Origin: Pseudacidovorax intermedius
GTDB lineage: Bacteria; Pseudomonadota; Gammaproteobacteria; Burkholderiales; Burkholderiaceae_C
NCBI RefSeq assembly: GCF_001476815.1
Contig: NZ_LDSL01000051.1
Span: 1-64,000, forward strand
DNA length: 64,000 nt
Direction: 5' to 3'
The notes under the pieces are model-generated. The model did no database searches and had not been told where the DNA came from. It saw nothing but the letters and a program-made list of their open reading frames with translations. Both the position numbers and the translations under genes were made by a program. Shown in pieces: positions 25,300 through 36,039 of this stretch (position 1 is the first letter of the stretch; each line of letters starts with the position of its first letter).

Positions 25300-26267
25300 A
25301 TGAAAAAGCCCATCGCCCGTGCCGTGCTGGTCTGCTGCGTCTTGAGCGCCAGCGTCTGCGCCCACTCGCAGACCTTCCCGGACAAAGCCGTGACGATCGT
25401 CGTTCCCTTCGCCCCGGGCGGCAGCTCGGATGCGATCAGCCGCATCCTGGGCCAGGAACTGAGCAAGAAGTGGAAGCAGCCCGTCATCATCGACAACCGC
25501 GCGGGCGGGCAGACGACCATTGCCACCCACTACGTCGCCAAGCGCCTGCCAACGGCTACACCATCGGCTACGTGAGCTACGCCTTCACCGTCAACCAGCT
25601 CCTGGCCAAGAACCTGCCCTACCAACCCGCCGACCTGGCACCGGTGACGCTGCCGGGCCGGTATCCGCTGGCGCTCTTCGTCAAGGGCGACCTGCCGGTG
25701 AACTCGTTGGCCGAGTTCGTCGCGTATGCCAGGAAGGCCTCCAGGCCACTCGCCTTCGGCCATGCTGGCACCGGCTCCAGATCCCATCTCGCGGCCCTGG
25801 ACTTTGCCGACACCGTCGGCATCAAGGTGCTGCGGGTCGGCTACAAGGCGGGCACCATCGGCGCATTCAACGACCTCATGGGCGGCCAGATCGACGCGTT
25901 CTCCGAAGGCCGCAACTTCAAGCAGTACGCGGACGAGAAGCGACTCAAGGCCCTGGTGCTGGCGCCGCCCGATCGCCTGCCCAACTGGCCCGACCTGCCG
26001 GCGTCGCCGCAGGCCGGCTATCCCGGGCTGGACGTGTCGGGCTACTTCGGACTGGTCGTGCCCGCGCAGACGCCCAAAGCCATCCAGGCACAGATCGCGG
26101 CAGACGTCGCCGCGGTGCTGAAGGACGAGAAGATCCATGAGCGCGTGATGGCGCTCGGCCTGCAGCCTGCACCCATGCGCCCCGAACAGTTCGGCGCCTT
26201 TCTGCAAGACCAGCGCGACAAGCTGAGCAAGCTGGTCGAGCGCCACCGCGACCAGATGGCTGAATGA
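25300..26267 (+). pseudogene. Bug-family substrate receptor, frameshifted
   Basis: The signal peptide (ARAVLVCCVLSASVCAHSQ) and FPDKAVTIVVPFAPGGSSDA, VIIDNRAGGQTTIATHYVA read in one frame to about 25545. Homology then moves to another frame with APANGYTIGYVSYAFTVNQ, DLAPVTLPGRYPLALFV and GGQIDAFSEGRNFKQYADEK to the stop at 26267. AAGCGCCTGCC at the break is explained by loss of a single G from AAGGCG. The intact protein would be about 322 residues. Confidence 0.87.
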
Positions 26268-26271
26268 AGCC

Positions 26272-26297
26272 CGCCGGCTCGGTGCCGGCGCTTTTTG
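26272..26297 (+). terminator. Rho-independent terminator after the Bug pseudogene operon
   Basis: CGCCGGC (26272-26278) and GCCGGCG (26284-26290) form a 7-bp stem followed by CTTTTTG. A second perfect stem, GGCGCCC (26311-26317) with GGGCGCC (26322-26328), follows at once and probably serves the convergent minus-strand gene, though it lacks a strong T-tract. Confidence 0.7.
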
Positions 26298-26338
26298 TTG
26301 AGAGAAGATGGGCGCCCGTCTGGGCGCCTGTCCCCCAG

Positions 26339-27311
26339 CTACTCCATCGTGATGCCGTTGCGGGAGATCACCGAGTGCAGTTTGACGCGCTCGCTGTCGA
26401 GGAAAGCCGCGTACTCGGCCGGCGTCCCCGGCGCCGGCAGCAGGCCAAGCTTGCGCAACTGCGCGTCGAGCGCCGGCTTGCGCAGGGCCGCCCCCGCATC
26501 GCTGGCGATCCGCGCCAGCACGGCGTCGCGGGGTACGGGCCGGCGCCATCAGGCCGAACCACGAGGCCATGCTGAAGTCGGCGACGCCGGCCTGGCGCGC
26601 ATCCGGCAGTTCCGGCCATTCGAGCAACGCCTTGGGCTGGGCCACGGACATGGCGCGGATGCGCCGCCCGTCGGCGAGCGGCCTGAAGGTGAGGCCTTCG
26701 AACATGGCATCGACCTGGCCTCCGGCCACGTCCTGCATGGCCGTGGCGCTGCCGCGGTAGGAGACGTGCGTAAGGGGTATGCCTGCGGCATCGCCGAATG
26801 CGGCAGCCGCCAGATGCAGGCTGGAGCCCGGGCCGGAATTGGCGAAAGTCATCGGCCGGCCGGCGCGTTTGACCCAGGCTGCCAGTTCGGACACGTTGGT
26901 CGTCGGTATGTCGGCGCGCAAGAACAGCATCTCCGGGTAGGTTCCCAGCAGCGTGACCGGCGCCAGTGCGGCGGGCGTGTAGGGCAGCTTGGGATGCAGG
27001 AACTGGTTGGTCACCCAGGCATAGCTGGCGCACAGCAGGGTGTAGCCGTCCGCGGGCGCCCCGGCGACGACGCTCGTCGCGATGACGGTGTTGCCGCCGC
27101 CGCGGTTGTCCACCACCACGGCCCGTCCCCACCGGCTCGACAGTTCCTGGGCCAGAGCGCGCACGATGACGTCCGCGCTGCCTCCCGCCGCGAAGGGCAC
27201 GACGATGGTCACGGGTCGGGCCGGGTAGTCGCTGGCGCCCTGGGCCTGCGCCAGCCCGGTGCAGGCGCCCGCCGCCAGCGCGGCCGATTTCAACAGAACA
27301 CGTCTCTTCAC
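26339..27311 (-). pseudogene. Bug-family substrate receptor, frameshifted
   Basis: Minus-strand Bug gene with signal peptide KRRVLLKSAALAAGACTGLA and family motifs YPARPVTIVVPFAAGGSADV, VVVDNRGGGNTVIATSVVAG, GRPMTFANSGPGSSLHLAAA and GQVDAMFEGLTF. The frame breaks around 26530-26545 just after LMAPARTPR; the C-terminus (LARIASDAGAALRKPALDAQ; AEYAAFLDSERVKLHSVI) lies in another frame. Loss of one base restores it on paper. The intact protein would be about 323 residues. Confidence 0.85.
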
Positions 27312-27372
27312 TCGCTTGTCTCCTTGGGGTTGGGTGTGCGACTGCCCGTTCCTGGCCCGCCGCGCGGCGTGC

Positions 27373-28386
27373 TCAGGCTGGGCTGCGCGCTTTCCATTCG
27401 TTGGCGGGCGGCTGTCCGGCTGCCAGGCGTTGCAGGTTGTCGCGGAACATCTCGATCACATTGCGCTGGTGCTGGGTCGAATTGCCGGCGCTGTGCGGGG
27501 AAATCAGCAGATGCGGCACGTCCCACAAGGGCGACGCGGACGGGGGTGGCTCGACGGCGAAGACGTCCATGTAGGCGCCTGCCAGCGTGCCGGCGGGAAG
27601 CGCATCGGCCAGCGCATCCTCGTCGACGATCTCTCCGCGGACGACGTTGATCAACCGGGCGCCGGGCTTCATGGCGGCGAGCCGTGCGGCATTGAAGAGG
27701 CCCCGCGTCTCGTCCGTCAGCGGACAGGCGAGCACGACCCAATCGGCCTGGGGCAGCACCGTGCCCAGGGCGTCGAATCCAACGACGTGGTCGAAGTGCG
27801 TGGCAGGCGCGGCCGCGCGTCGCACACCGGTGACCCGGACATCGAGCGCCGACAGCAGGCGCGCGACATGGGTGCCGATGCCGCCCATGCCCACGACGAC
27901 CGCGCGTTGGCCTTCCAGCGCCACGGGCGTGAGCCCACCGCGCCAGGGCAGCCAGCGGTGCTCGCGCTGCGCCGCGATCCATTGCGGAACGCCGCGTGCC
28001 AGGGCCAGCACGGCGGCGATCGAGGTCTGCGCCACCGCCAGCGCGTTGCTGCCCGATCCTGAAGACAGGCGCACGCCACGGTCGTACTACTCGCTGTAGA
28101 GGCCCCGGTCCATGCCTGCGCTGCATGCCTGCAGCCAACGCAGGCGCGGGGCCCGGCGCAGCGTGTCCGAGAAGGTGGCGAGTTCAGGCTCGATGAAGCT
28201 CTTGCTGGAGCCGCCGATGACATCGACGGACAGCAGCGCGTAGTCGATCTGCGCCAACGCCGCCTCGGTCGGCGCACGGTGCCGGTCGTGCACCACCAGC
28301 ACGGCCTCCAGGCCGACCGCGGCGCAGGCTTCGAGCAGGCGCTGCCCGTCGCTGGCGGCAACCGGCGCGGAAACGAACAGGCCCAC
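27373..28386 (-). pseudogene. D-2-hydroxyacid dehydrogenase, interrupted by a stop codon
   Basis: 337 codons in one frame with a single TAG at 28087-28089, inside the catalytic domain (GLYSE, stop, YDRGVRLSSGSGSNALAVAQ). Downstream parts are complete: NAD-binding VVVGMGGIGTHVARLL, the catalytic Arg/Glu/His set in NVVRGEIVDEDAL, DVFAVEPPP and ISPHSAGN. Members reduce 2-oxo acids such as hydroxypyruvate or glyoxylate. It is the most lightly damaged of the island's pseudogenes, and a sequencing error cannot be excluded. Confidence 0.83.
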
Positions 28387-28614
28387 GGGCCGTGGTGCGA
28401 CTTAGGTATTCCGCGAATCGGTGAGCATGGCGAAGAGGGTCTCCTGCAAGGTGATGTCCGGGAGAAATCTAGGGTCCAGGTACGGCGCAGCCGTGCCGCT
28501 TTCGCCAATCCGAGGTTTACGAAATCGAAACCCGGCGTCTTCGCGTTGCCGATCCTGTCGGCCGCGTGCGGTGCGACAGTCCAGAGCTTTCACCCCCACG
28601 AGGACAGACCGCCC

Positions 28615-29400
28615 ATGCGATGGATACAGTTTTCCGAGCCGGCCAGCGGCGCAATGCACCACGGCATCCTGGACGATGACGACCGGGTTCACGCCGTGCG
28701 CGGCTTGCCCTGGATGGACCCCGAAAGGACGGGGCAGGTCCACCGACTGGCCGACGTGAAGGTCGAAGTGCCGCTGATCCCGCGCACCTTCTACGCGGCA
28801 GGACTGAACTATGTGACGCACATCCGGCAATACGCTGCCGAGACGGGAACGCAGGCCGTCGTTCCCCAGCAGGCCGACATCGGCTACCGCGCCATCAATG
28901 CGCTCGTTGCGCATGGGGAGGACGTGGTGATCCCTTCGGATGCCCAGCAGATCGAGTACGAAGGCGAGCTCGTCGTGGTGATCGGCAAGCGGGCACGCAA
29001 CCTGAGCCCCGACGAGGCGCTGGGCTGCGTGTTCGGCTACACCATCGGCAACGACGTGAGCGAGCGCCTCTGGCAAAAATCCGACCGCACGTTCTGGCGC
29101 GCCAAGAACGCGGACACCTTCAAGCCCATGGGCCCGTGGGTCGACACGGACTTCGACCTGGCGAAGGCCGAGACCACGGTCAGCGTCAATGGGGCAGTCA
29201 CGACGCGGTTTGCCTCATCCGCGATGCTGTTCGACATCCCGACCTTCATCAGCCGCATGAGCCGCTATCTCACGCTGCATCCCGGGGACGTGATCTGGAT
29301 GGGCACCGACGGCAAGTCGCCCCGGATCGTCGCCGGCGATGTCGTGGAAGTCGCCATCACGGGCCTGGGCGCACTGCGCAACCGCTTCGTCGCGGAGTAG
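28615..29400 (+). CDS. Fumarylacetoacetate hydrolase family protein
   Basis: 261 residues. N-terminal RWIQFSEPASGAMHHGILDD, then the FAH catalytic domain: PRTFYAAGLNYVTHIRQYA, metal-binding Glu pair in QIEYEGELVVVIGKR, FGYTIGNDVSER, GPWVDTDFDLAK and the C-terminal LTLHPGDVIWMGTDG. The family includes hydrolases, decarboxylases and isomerases of oxo-diacids in aromatic breakdown. The start follows CACGAGGACAG. It is divergent from the broken hydroxyacid dehydrogenase with a 228-bp gap in which I see no coding sequence. Confidence 0.87.
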   Translation: MRWIQFSEPASGAMHHGILDDDDRVHAVRGLPWMDPERTGQVHRLADVKVEVPLIPRTFYAAGLNYVTHIRQYAAETGTQAVVPQQADIGYRAINALVAHGEDVVIPSDAQQIEYEGELVVVIGKRARNLSPDEALGCVFGYTIGNDVSERLWQKSDRTFWRAKNADTFKPMGPWVDTDFDLAKAETTVSVNGAVTTRFASSAMLFDIPTFISRMSRYLTLHPGDVIWMGTDGKSPRIVAGDVVEVAITGLGALRNRFVAE

Positions 29401-29483
29401 CGGGCCGAAGAGACTGGGCCATCACTCGTATCTCCGCTGCCCGCTGCTGAGTCGACATCAGCAGCCTTCAAAAGCCCGCCGTC

Positions 29484-29514
29484 GTGTCCCGGGTGGGTCA
29501 CTTTGACTTCGGCG
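29484..29514. other. Possible IS21-type terminal-repeat remnant in a 298-bp gene-free gap
   Basis: Between the FAH gene and the DoxX gene (29401-29698) I see no gene. GGGTGGGTCACTTTGACTTC (29491-29510) resembles the repeated ends of IS21-family elements as I remember them. There is no transposase and no second end nearby, so this is only a hint. Confidence 0.22.
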
Positions 29515-29698
29515 CAGTCGATCGGTTCTCCATCGACGCCAACACCGGATCCATGGCGGCGCAGGTCGGGAAGGCCAGCATGGCCCCACCATGACATGCA
29601 TCAACAGCCTTCGGCGTGCGCCTGGGAAGATGGCGTGTGCCCCGCTCCCGCCTGCGCGGGACGCCGCAGCGCCAATTCATTGCTCAAGGCTTCTTCCC

Positions 29699-30277
29699 AT
29701 GCGTCAGCCCTTCGACTTCAGCGTCTCCAGAGACGAACTGTGCATCCCGGCACTGGCCGGCCTGTATGAACACTTCGCGCAGCCCGCGGGATGGCTGCTG
29801 CTGCGGCTGGTCCTGGGCGGCTGGCTGCTGCACGAGGGCTGGCCGAAGATCCTCGATCCGATGGGCCAGGTGCAGTTCGTGGAGATGGTCGGCTTCCACC
29901 CGGGCTGGCTGTTTTCGCCGCTGCTGGCGGTCATGCAGGTCGTCGGGGGTGCGGCCATCATGCTGGGGCTGCTGACGCGGCCCTTCGCCCTGGCCAACGC
30001 CGTGATGCTGTTCGTGACCGTGTGGTTCCACTTCCACTTTCCATACAACGCCCAGCCGCTGCTCAGCGGTGCCGGCCTGGAAGCGATCAAGGCCCACCCC
30101 GAGTTCCTGACGCCCAACGGCGCCAGGCGGCTCATGGACGGCGGTGTCGCCTTCACCGACCTGCTGCAGGGCAAGGCCGTGCAGCTGTCCAGCATCTGGG
30201 CCTTCGGCTGCCTGTTCTTCGCCGCGTTCGGCGGTGGCATCTGGTCGGTCGATCGGAGGTTGGGCAAGGCCTTCTGA
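29699..30277 (+). CDS. DoxX-family membrane protein
   Basis: 192 residues with about four membrane helices: GWLLLRLVLGGWLLHEGWPK, WLFSPLLAVMQVVGGAAIML, PFALANAVMLFVTVWFHFHF and SSIWAFGCLFFAAFGGGIW. The first-helix GWxxLxEGxxK pattern is typical of DoxX proteins, which are linked to quinone or redox functions, mostly unproven. An upstream in-frame start would add 36 unrelated residues. It closes the island; after it comes a 208-bp gap to guaA in which I see no gene. Confidence 0.8.
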   Translation: MRQPFDFSVSRDELCIPALAGLYEHFAQPAGWLLLRLVLGGWLLHEGWPKILDPMGQVQFVEMVGFHPGWLFSPLLAVMQVVGGAAIMLGLLTRPFALANAVMLFVTVWFHFHFPYNAQPLLSGAGLEAIKAHPEFLTPNGARRLMDGGVAFTDLLQGKAVQLSSIWAFGCLFFAAFGGGIWSVDRRLGKAF

Positions 30278-30485
30278 TGCGCCCGGTCGTGCCCGGTCCG
30301 GCATGATCGGCAGCGGGCGCATCCGCTACTTGGCCAGGATGCTCGCCCACATGCCTTTCACGACACATCGTTCCCCATGCGATGAAGCGATGGGCCGGTA
30401 GAACCGCCTGCTCCAGCAACAGCCACCGTATTGAGAACGTCGCAGCGGTGTCACGCCCGCGGCGTTGATCCTGCAGAGGACCGCT

Positions 30486-32105
30486 TCACTCCCATTCGAT
30501 CGTCGCCGGCGGCTTGCTCGACACGTCGTAGGTCACCCGGTTGATGCCGCGCACCTCGTTGATGATGCGGCTCGACACCTTCTTGAGCAGTGCGTAGGGC
30601 AGCTCGGCCCAGTCGGCGGTCATGAAGTCGCTGGTCTGCACGGCGCGCAGGGCCACCACGTAGTCGTAGGTGCGGCCGTCGCCCATCACACCCACGCTCT
30701 TGACCGGCAGGAAGACGGTGAAGGCCTGGCTGGTGAGGTCGTACCAGGTCTTGCCGGTGGACGCGTCCACGAAGTTGCGCAGTTCCTCGATGAAGATCGC
30801 GTCGGCCCGGCGCAGCAGGTCGGCGTACTCCTTCTTCACTTCACCCAGGATGCGCACGCCCAGGCCGGGGCCCGGGAAGGGATGGCGGTACACCATCTCG
30901 GGCGGCAGGCCCAGCGCCACGCCCAGTTCGCGCACCTCGTCCTTGAACAGGTCGCGCAGCGGCTCCAGCAGCTTCAGACCCAGCTGTTCGGGCAGCCCGC
31001 CCACGTTGTGGTGGCTCTTGATGGTGACGGCCTTCTTGCTCTTGGCGCCGCCGGACTCGATCACGTCCGGATAGATGGTGCCCTGGGCCAGGAAGGTGGC
31101 GCCCTTGTGGCCGCCGGTGCCGGCCTTGAGCTTGGCAGCCTCGGCCTTGAACACCTCGACGAACTCACGGCCGATGATCTTGCGCTTCTGCTCGGGATCG
31201 CTCACGCCCTTCAGATGGCCGAGGAACTGCTCGCTGGCATCGACGTGGATGACGCGCGCATGCAGCTTGCCGGCGAACATCTCCATCACCATCTTGCCCT
31301 CGTCCAGGCGCAGCAGGCCGTGGTCGACGAACACGCAGGTGAGTTGGTCGCCGATGGCGCGGTGGATCAGCGCCGCGGCCACGCTCGAATCGACGCCGCC
31401 GGACAGGCCCAGGATCACCTCCTCGTCGCCCACCTGCTGGCGGATGGCTTCCACCGCCTCGGCGATGTGGTCCTTCATCACCCAGTCGGGCTGGGCCTGG
31501 CAGATGCCGAGCACGAAGCGCTCCAGGATCGCCTTGCCCTGCTGCGTGTGCGTCACCTCGGGGTGGAACTGCACCGCGTAGAACTTGCGCGCTTCGTCGG
31601 CCATGCCGGCGATGGGGCAGCTGTCGGTGCTGGCCATCAGCTTGAAGCCGGGCGGCAGCTCGCTGACCTTGTCGCCGTGGCTCATCCAGACGTTGAGCAT
31701 GCCGTGGCCATCGTCGGTGGTGAAGTCGGCGATGTCGCGCAGCAGTTCGGTGTGGCCACGGGCGCGGACGGCCGCGAAACCGAATTCACGCTTGTGGCCG
31801 CCCTCGACCTTGCCGCCCAGTTGGTGCGCCATGGTCTGCATGCCGTAGCAGATGCCCAGCACCGGCACGCCCAGCTCGAACACGGCCTGCGGCGCCTTGT
31901 CGGTGGTCTCCTCGTACACGCTGGCGTGGCTGCCCGACAGGATCACGCCCTTGAGCGAGCCATCGGCCGCGTACTGGCGCACCCAGTCGTCGCTGACGTC
32001 GCAGGGATGCACTTCGCTCAGCACATGGGCCTCGCGCACGCGGCGGGCGATCAGCTGCGTGACCTGCGAGCCGAAGTCGAGGATGAGGATCTTGTCGTGT
32101 TGCAT
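30486..32105 (-). CDS. guaA: GMP synthase (glutamine-hydrolysing)
   Basis: 539 residues. Class I glutamine amidotransferase domain first (catalytic Cys in [17 protein letters not shown] near residue 86, with [10 protein letters not shown]), then the ATP pyrophosphatase domain with the P-loop [16 protein letters not shown], and the C-terminal dimerisation domain ending [18 protein letters not shown]. It converts XMP to GMP in the cytoplasm. It lies downstream of guaB but is separated from it by a toxin-antitoxin pair and a terminator, so it probably has its own promoter in 32106-32210. Confidence 0.97.
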   Translation of the reverse strand: MQHDKILILDFGSQVTQLIARRVREAHVLSEVHPCDVSDDWVRQYAADGSLKGVILSGSHASVYEETTDKAPQAVFELGVPVLGICYGMQTMAHQLGGKVEGGHKREFGFAAVRARGHTELLRDIADFTTDDGHGMLNVWMSHGDKVSELPPGFKLMASTDSCPIAGMADEARKFYAVQFHPEVTHTQQGKAILERFVLGICQAQPDWVMKDHIAEAVEAIRQQVGDEEVILGLSGGVDSSVAAALIHRAIGDQLTCVFVDHGLLRLDEGKMVMEMFAGKLHARVIHVDASEQFLGHLKGVSDPEQKRKIIGREFVEVFKAEAAKLKAGTGGHKGATFLAQGTIYPDVIESGGAKSKKAVTIKSHHNVGGLPEQLGLKLLEPLRDLFKDEVRELGVALGLPPEMVYRHPFPGPGLGVRILGEVKKEYADLLRRADAIFIEELRNFVDASTGKTWYDLTSQAFTVFLPVKSVGVMGDGRTYDYVVALRAVQTSDFMTADWAELPYALLKKVSSRIINEVRGINRVTYDVSSKPPATIEWE

Positions 32106-32210
32106 GGTGGGCTCCGAAAGAAGGGGTTGGCAGGACCGTGCGGTGCGTGGTTCAGAGGCTGGGCGTTGGTTGCCGTGCGAGGCGGGCGTGGGCGAGCGAC
32201 GCTCGGGCGC

Positions 32211-32633
32211 TCACTGCAGGTCCGTGATCAGGGGATGGTCCAGCTGGACACAGGCGCGGCACAGCGCCGGGTCCATCGTGACCAGCGGCGCCTTGAGGTC
32301 GACGGCCAGCTTGAGGTAGGCCGCGTCGTGCGGGCCGAGCTGCATCGACTGCGCCCAGGTCCAGAACTCCAGCGGCGAGATGCGCATGGGCGCCAGCGCC
32401 ACCGGCAGCCGGCTCAGCAGCCGCAGCACGTGCTGGTGGACGGCGGTCGTGAAACGGCCGGTGGCGAGGGCACAGCCGGTGGCCTGCAGCACGTCGAGCG
32501 GGAAGGTGGCGGCGCTGGTCGCACTCTCTTCCTCCGTCATGACGCGGATCAGCGCCTGCGACACACGGTCGCTGCCCTCGGCCGGGAAGGCCCAGCGGGT
32601 GAAGGCCGAGGCGTCAATGACCAGCATCGGCAT
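32211..32633 (-). CDS. PIN-domain toxin (VapC-like)
   Basis: 140 residues. PIN-domain acidic residues are visible in MLVIDASAFTRWAF at the start, in LGPHDAAYLKLAVDLKAPLV and in TMDPALCR. VapC toxins are Mg-dependent ribonucleases cutting tRNA or rRNA. The start overlaps the antitoxin gene by 20 bp, the normal coupling. It is longer than many VapC proteins only in its middle part. Confidence 0.85.
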   Translation of the reverse strand: MPMLVIDASAFTRWAFPAEGSDRVSQALIRVMTEEESATSAATFPLDVLQATGCALATGRFTTAVHQHVLRLLSRLPVALAPMRISPLEFWTWAQSMQLGPHDAAYLKLAVDLKAPLVTMDPALCRACVQLDHPLITDLQ

Positions 32634-32958
32634 CCTTGCGCGTGTTCATCGCTGCTGCGTCGGCGCCGCCCCAGGCAGCCGTGCGCGACACCTGCGCGGC
32701 CTGATGCTGATGCCACAGCAGGTCGAAACCGACACCCTGCCCCGCGGCCGTCGCGGCCACCTTGGCGCGTAGGGCCTGCAGTTCAGCCACGATGGCCTGG
32801 CGGCGGGCCTCGATGCTCGGCTGCACAGACTCGGGCTCCTTGATGAGCCGGATCACCCGCTTGCCGTGGCGCGTCAGCACGACCTCCTCGCCGTTCTCGA
32901 CGGCGCGGATCAGTTCGGAGAGCTGACTCTTGGCCTGGTGGATCGGAACGGTGTGCAT
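32614..32958 (-). CDS. Phd/YefM-type antitoxin
   Basis: 114 residues. The N-terminal DNA-binding part MHTVPIHQAKSQLSELIRAV and VVLTRHGKRVIRLI is typical of Phd/YefM antitoxins; the C-terminal part with RAKVAATAAGQGVGFDLLW would neutralise the toxin. The chosen ATG at 32958 begins the conserved motif. It is first in the operon with the PIN toxin, downstream of a perfect 7-bp dyad suited to autorepression. Confidence 0.85.
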   Translation of the reverse strand: MHTVPIHQAKSQLSELIRAVENGEEVVLTRHGKRVIRLIKEPESVQPSIEARRQAIVAELQALRAKVAATAAGQGVGFDLLWHQHQAAQVSRTAAWGGADAAAMNTRKDADAGH

Positions 32959-32969
32959 GGCGGCGAATC

Positions 32970-32996
32970 TGGTCCATCTATGGAGAATTTGGACCA
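32970..32996 (-). promoter_or_regulatory. Dyad operator upstream of the antitoxin gene
   Basis: TGGTCCA (32970-32976) and TGGACCA (32990-32996) form a perfect inverted repeat with a 13-base spacer, 11 bp upstream of the antitoxin start. Toxin-antitoxin pairs repress themselves through such sites, so this is the expected autoregulatory operator and overlaps the likely promoter. Confidence 0.55.
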
Positions 32997-33004
32997 TATT
33001 CTAG

Positions 33005-33042
33005 GCCAAAAATGAAAAAGGGCCAGAACAATCTGGCCCTTT
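33005..33042 (-). terminator. Rho-independent terminator of guaB
   Basis: An 11-bp perfect stem (33017-33027 with 33032-33042, loop 33028-33031) is followed on the minus strand by TTTTTCATTTTT. It lies 16 bp after the guaB stop and should separate guaB from the toxin-antitoxin operon. Confidence 0.88.
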
Positions 33043-33057
33043 CCCTCGAGAACTGGA

Positions 33058-34524
<1,467 letters not shown>

Positions 34525-34584
34525 GGTGGAAGCTCCAAAAGACGGATTGTAACGAGGCGCCACTGCAGCCACTACACTGGCCGG

Positions 34585-35085
34585 ATGAGACCCGCACTCT
34601 GCGTCATGGTGGCCCTGCTGGCGCTGCCGCTGGCTGCCCAGGCCCAATGGCAATGGATCGACGGCAACGGCCGCAAGGTCTTCAGCGACCGCGCACCGCC
34701 GCCCGAAGTGCCCGAGCGCAACATCCTGGCCCGTCCGCCGGGCGGCACGCCCCCACCGATGGTCACGCCCTCCACCGACGCCGGCCGCGCTCCGGCACCT
34801 GCCGCGGCCGCCTCGGCGCCCCGCGTGGACAAGGCGCTGGAAGAACGCACCCGGCAGGCCGAGCAGGCGGAAAAAGCCAAGCGTGCGGAGGAAGAGCAGA
34901 AGCTCGCCCGCGCCAAGCAGGAGAACTGCAGCCGTGCGCGCCAGGGGCTGGCCACGCTGGACAGCGGCATGCGCATCGCCCGCGTCAACAGCCAGGGCGA
35001 GCGCGAAGTGATGGACGACGCCGCGCGGGCCGCCGAGCAGCGCCGGCTGCAGTCCGTCGTGCAGAGCGACTGCGCGGCGCGTTGA
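34585..35085 (+). CDS. DUF4124-domain secreted protein
   Basis: 166 residues: signal peptide [20 protein letters not shown], then the DUF4124 motif [20 protein letters not shown], a Pro/Ala linker and a charged coiled-coil region ([20 protein letters not shown]) with two cysteines further on. Commonly found next to guaB in Burkholderiales. The product is likely periplasmic; its function is unknown. It is divergent from guaB with a 60-bp gap. Confidence 0.83.
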   Translation: MRPALCVMVALLALPLAAQAQWQWIDGNGRKVFSDRAPPPEVPERNILARPPGGTPPPMVTPSTDAGRAPAPAAAASAPRVDKALEERTRQAEQAEKAKRAEEEQKLARAKQENCSRARQGLATLDSGMRIARVNSQGEREVMDDAARAAEQRRLQSVVQSDCAAR

Positions 35086-35192
35086 ACGGGCGGGGGCATG
35101 GCCCCTTCGATGCTGGATGTGCCAGGGGCCCGAGCCCAGGTCAGATCATTTCTTGCCGACCGTCGTGCCAAGCCCGGCACGACGCCCCGCCC

Positions 35193-35522
35193 TCAGTAGC
35201 CTGCCTTCGCGCCCTGCCGCCGCCGCGCGAACAGCCCCGCGGTGCGCGACCCCTGCCGCTGGAAACGCTCCCGGCGCGCCACCTTCGGATCGACCAGCAG
35301 CGGCCGGCACAGCTCCACCCGGTCGCCATTGCGCAGCGGAGCGCGCCAATCGGCCGCACGGCCCCAGATGCCCGGCGTGCTGCCCACTTGCCATTCGGGC
35401 CACTGGTGAACGACGTCCGCCGCCATGACCGCGTCTTCGAGCGATGCGCCATCGGGCAGACGCACCACCTGCTCGACCACCTGCCGCGCCGCCGCCGACC
35501 AGCAGACCACCACCTCGATCAT
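35193..35522 (-). CDS. RnfH-family ubiquitin-fold protein
   Basis: 109 residues: IEVVVCWSAAARQVVEQVVR, LPDGASLEDAVMAAD, LRNGDRVELCRPLLVDPKVA. This is the beta-grasp RnfH (YfjF) family, often encoded beside ratA. It may belong to a toxin-antitoxin-like pair with RatA, but that role is disputed. The start overlaps the ratA stop (ATGA). The C-terminal tail is Arg/Gly-rich. Confidence 0.85.
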   Translation of the reverse strand: MIEVVVCWSAAARQVVEQVVRLPDGASLEDAVMAADVVHQWPEWQVGSTPGIWGRAADWRAPLRNGDRVELCRPLLVDPKVARRERFQRQGSRTAGLFARRRQGAKAGY

Positions 35523-35977
35523 GCGGCCGGACCGCCTTCGCCGTAGACCTGCTCGGCGCGCTTGACGAAGGCCTCCACCAGCGTCGAGGCGATCTTGTCG
35601 AACACCGGTCCCACCAGCGCCTGGAGCGCGAAGTTGTCGAAACCGTAGTTCAGGTCGAGCGTGACGCGGCAGGCGCGTTCGCCTTCCTGGCCCACGGGCG
35701 CGAACTTCCAGACGCCTTCCAGCTGCGAGAACGGCCCCTTCACCAGCTTCAGCCGCACCTCGCGGCCGGCCACATGGGTGTTGCGGGTGGTGAAGCTCTG
35801 GCGTATGCCGCTGAAGGCCAGGCCCACTTCGGCGGTCATGCCGGCCTCGTCCTGCTCGAGGACCTGGGCCCGGTCGCACCACGGCAGGAACTCCGGGTAG
35901 CGGGCCACATCGGTCACCAGGTCATACATCTCGGTGGCGCTGTACCAGATCAGGACGGACTTATGGACACTTTTCAT
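35519..35977 (-). CDS. ratA: RatA, START/coenzyme Q-binding family protein
   Basis: 152 residues with START-domain marks: KSVHKSVLIWYSATEMYDLV, ARYPEFLPWCDRAQVL, SFTTRNTHVAGREVRLKLVK and LNYGFDNFALQALVGPVFD. In E. coli RatA was reported to block 70S formation; homologues (COQ10-like) bind ubiquinone intermediates, so either role is possible. The ATG at 35977 fits the family. It is divergent from smpB, the conserved Burkholderiales order. Confidence 0.9.
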   Translation of the reverse strand: MKSVHKSVLIWYSATEMYDLVTDVARYPEFLPWCDRAQVLEQDEAGMTAEVGLAFSGIRQSFTTRNTHVAGREVRLKLVKGPFSQLEGVWKFAPVGQEGERACRVTLDLNYGFDNFALQALVGPVFDKIASTLVEAFVKRAEQVYGEGGPAA

Positions 35978-36039
35978 AGAATCTGCACGTGTGTGCGGGC
36001 CGATTGTAGGAATGCCATGCGCCCCCATCTGGAATCCAC

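Noticed and set aside
14866-28089. In-frame stops as recoding (selenocysteine or pyrrolysine)
   Set aside because: The stops are TAA, TAG, TAA and TAG at ordinary Tyr, Glu-like or other positions; there is no TGA, no SECIS-like context, and neighbouring genes are frameshifted, so decay fits better.
30465-32843. 792-codon plus-strand open frame opposite guaA and the toxin gene
   Set aside because: Antisense to a confidently identified guaA and running through two unrelated genes; no recognisable domain.
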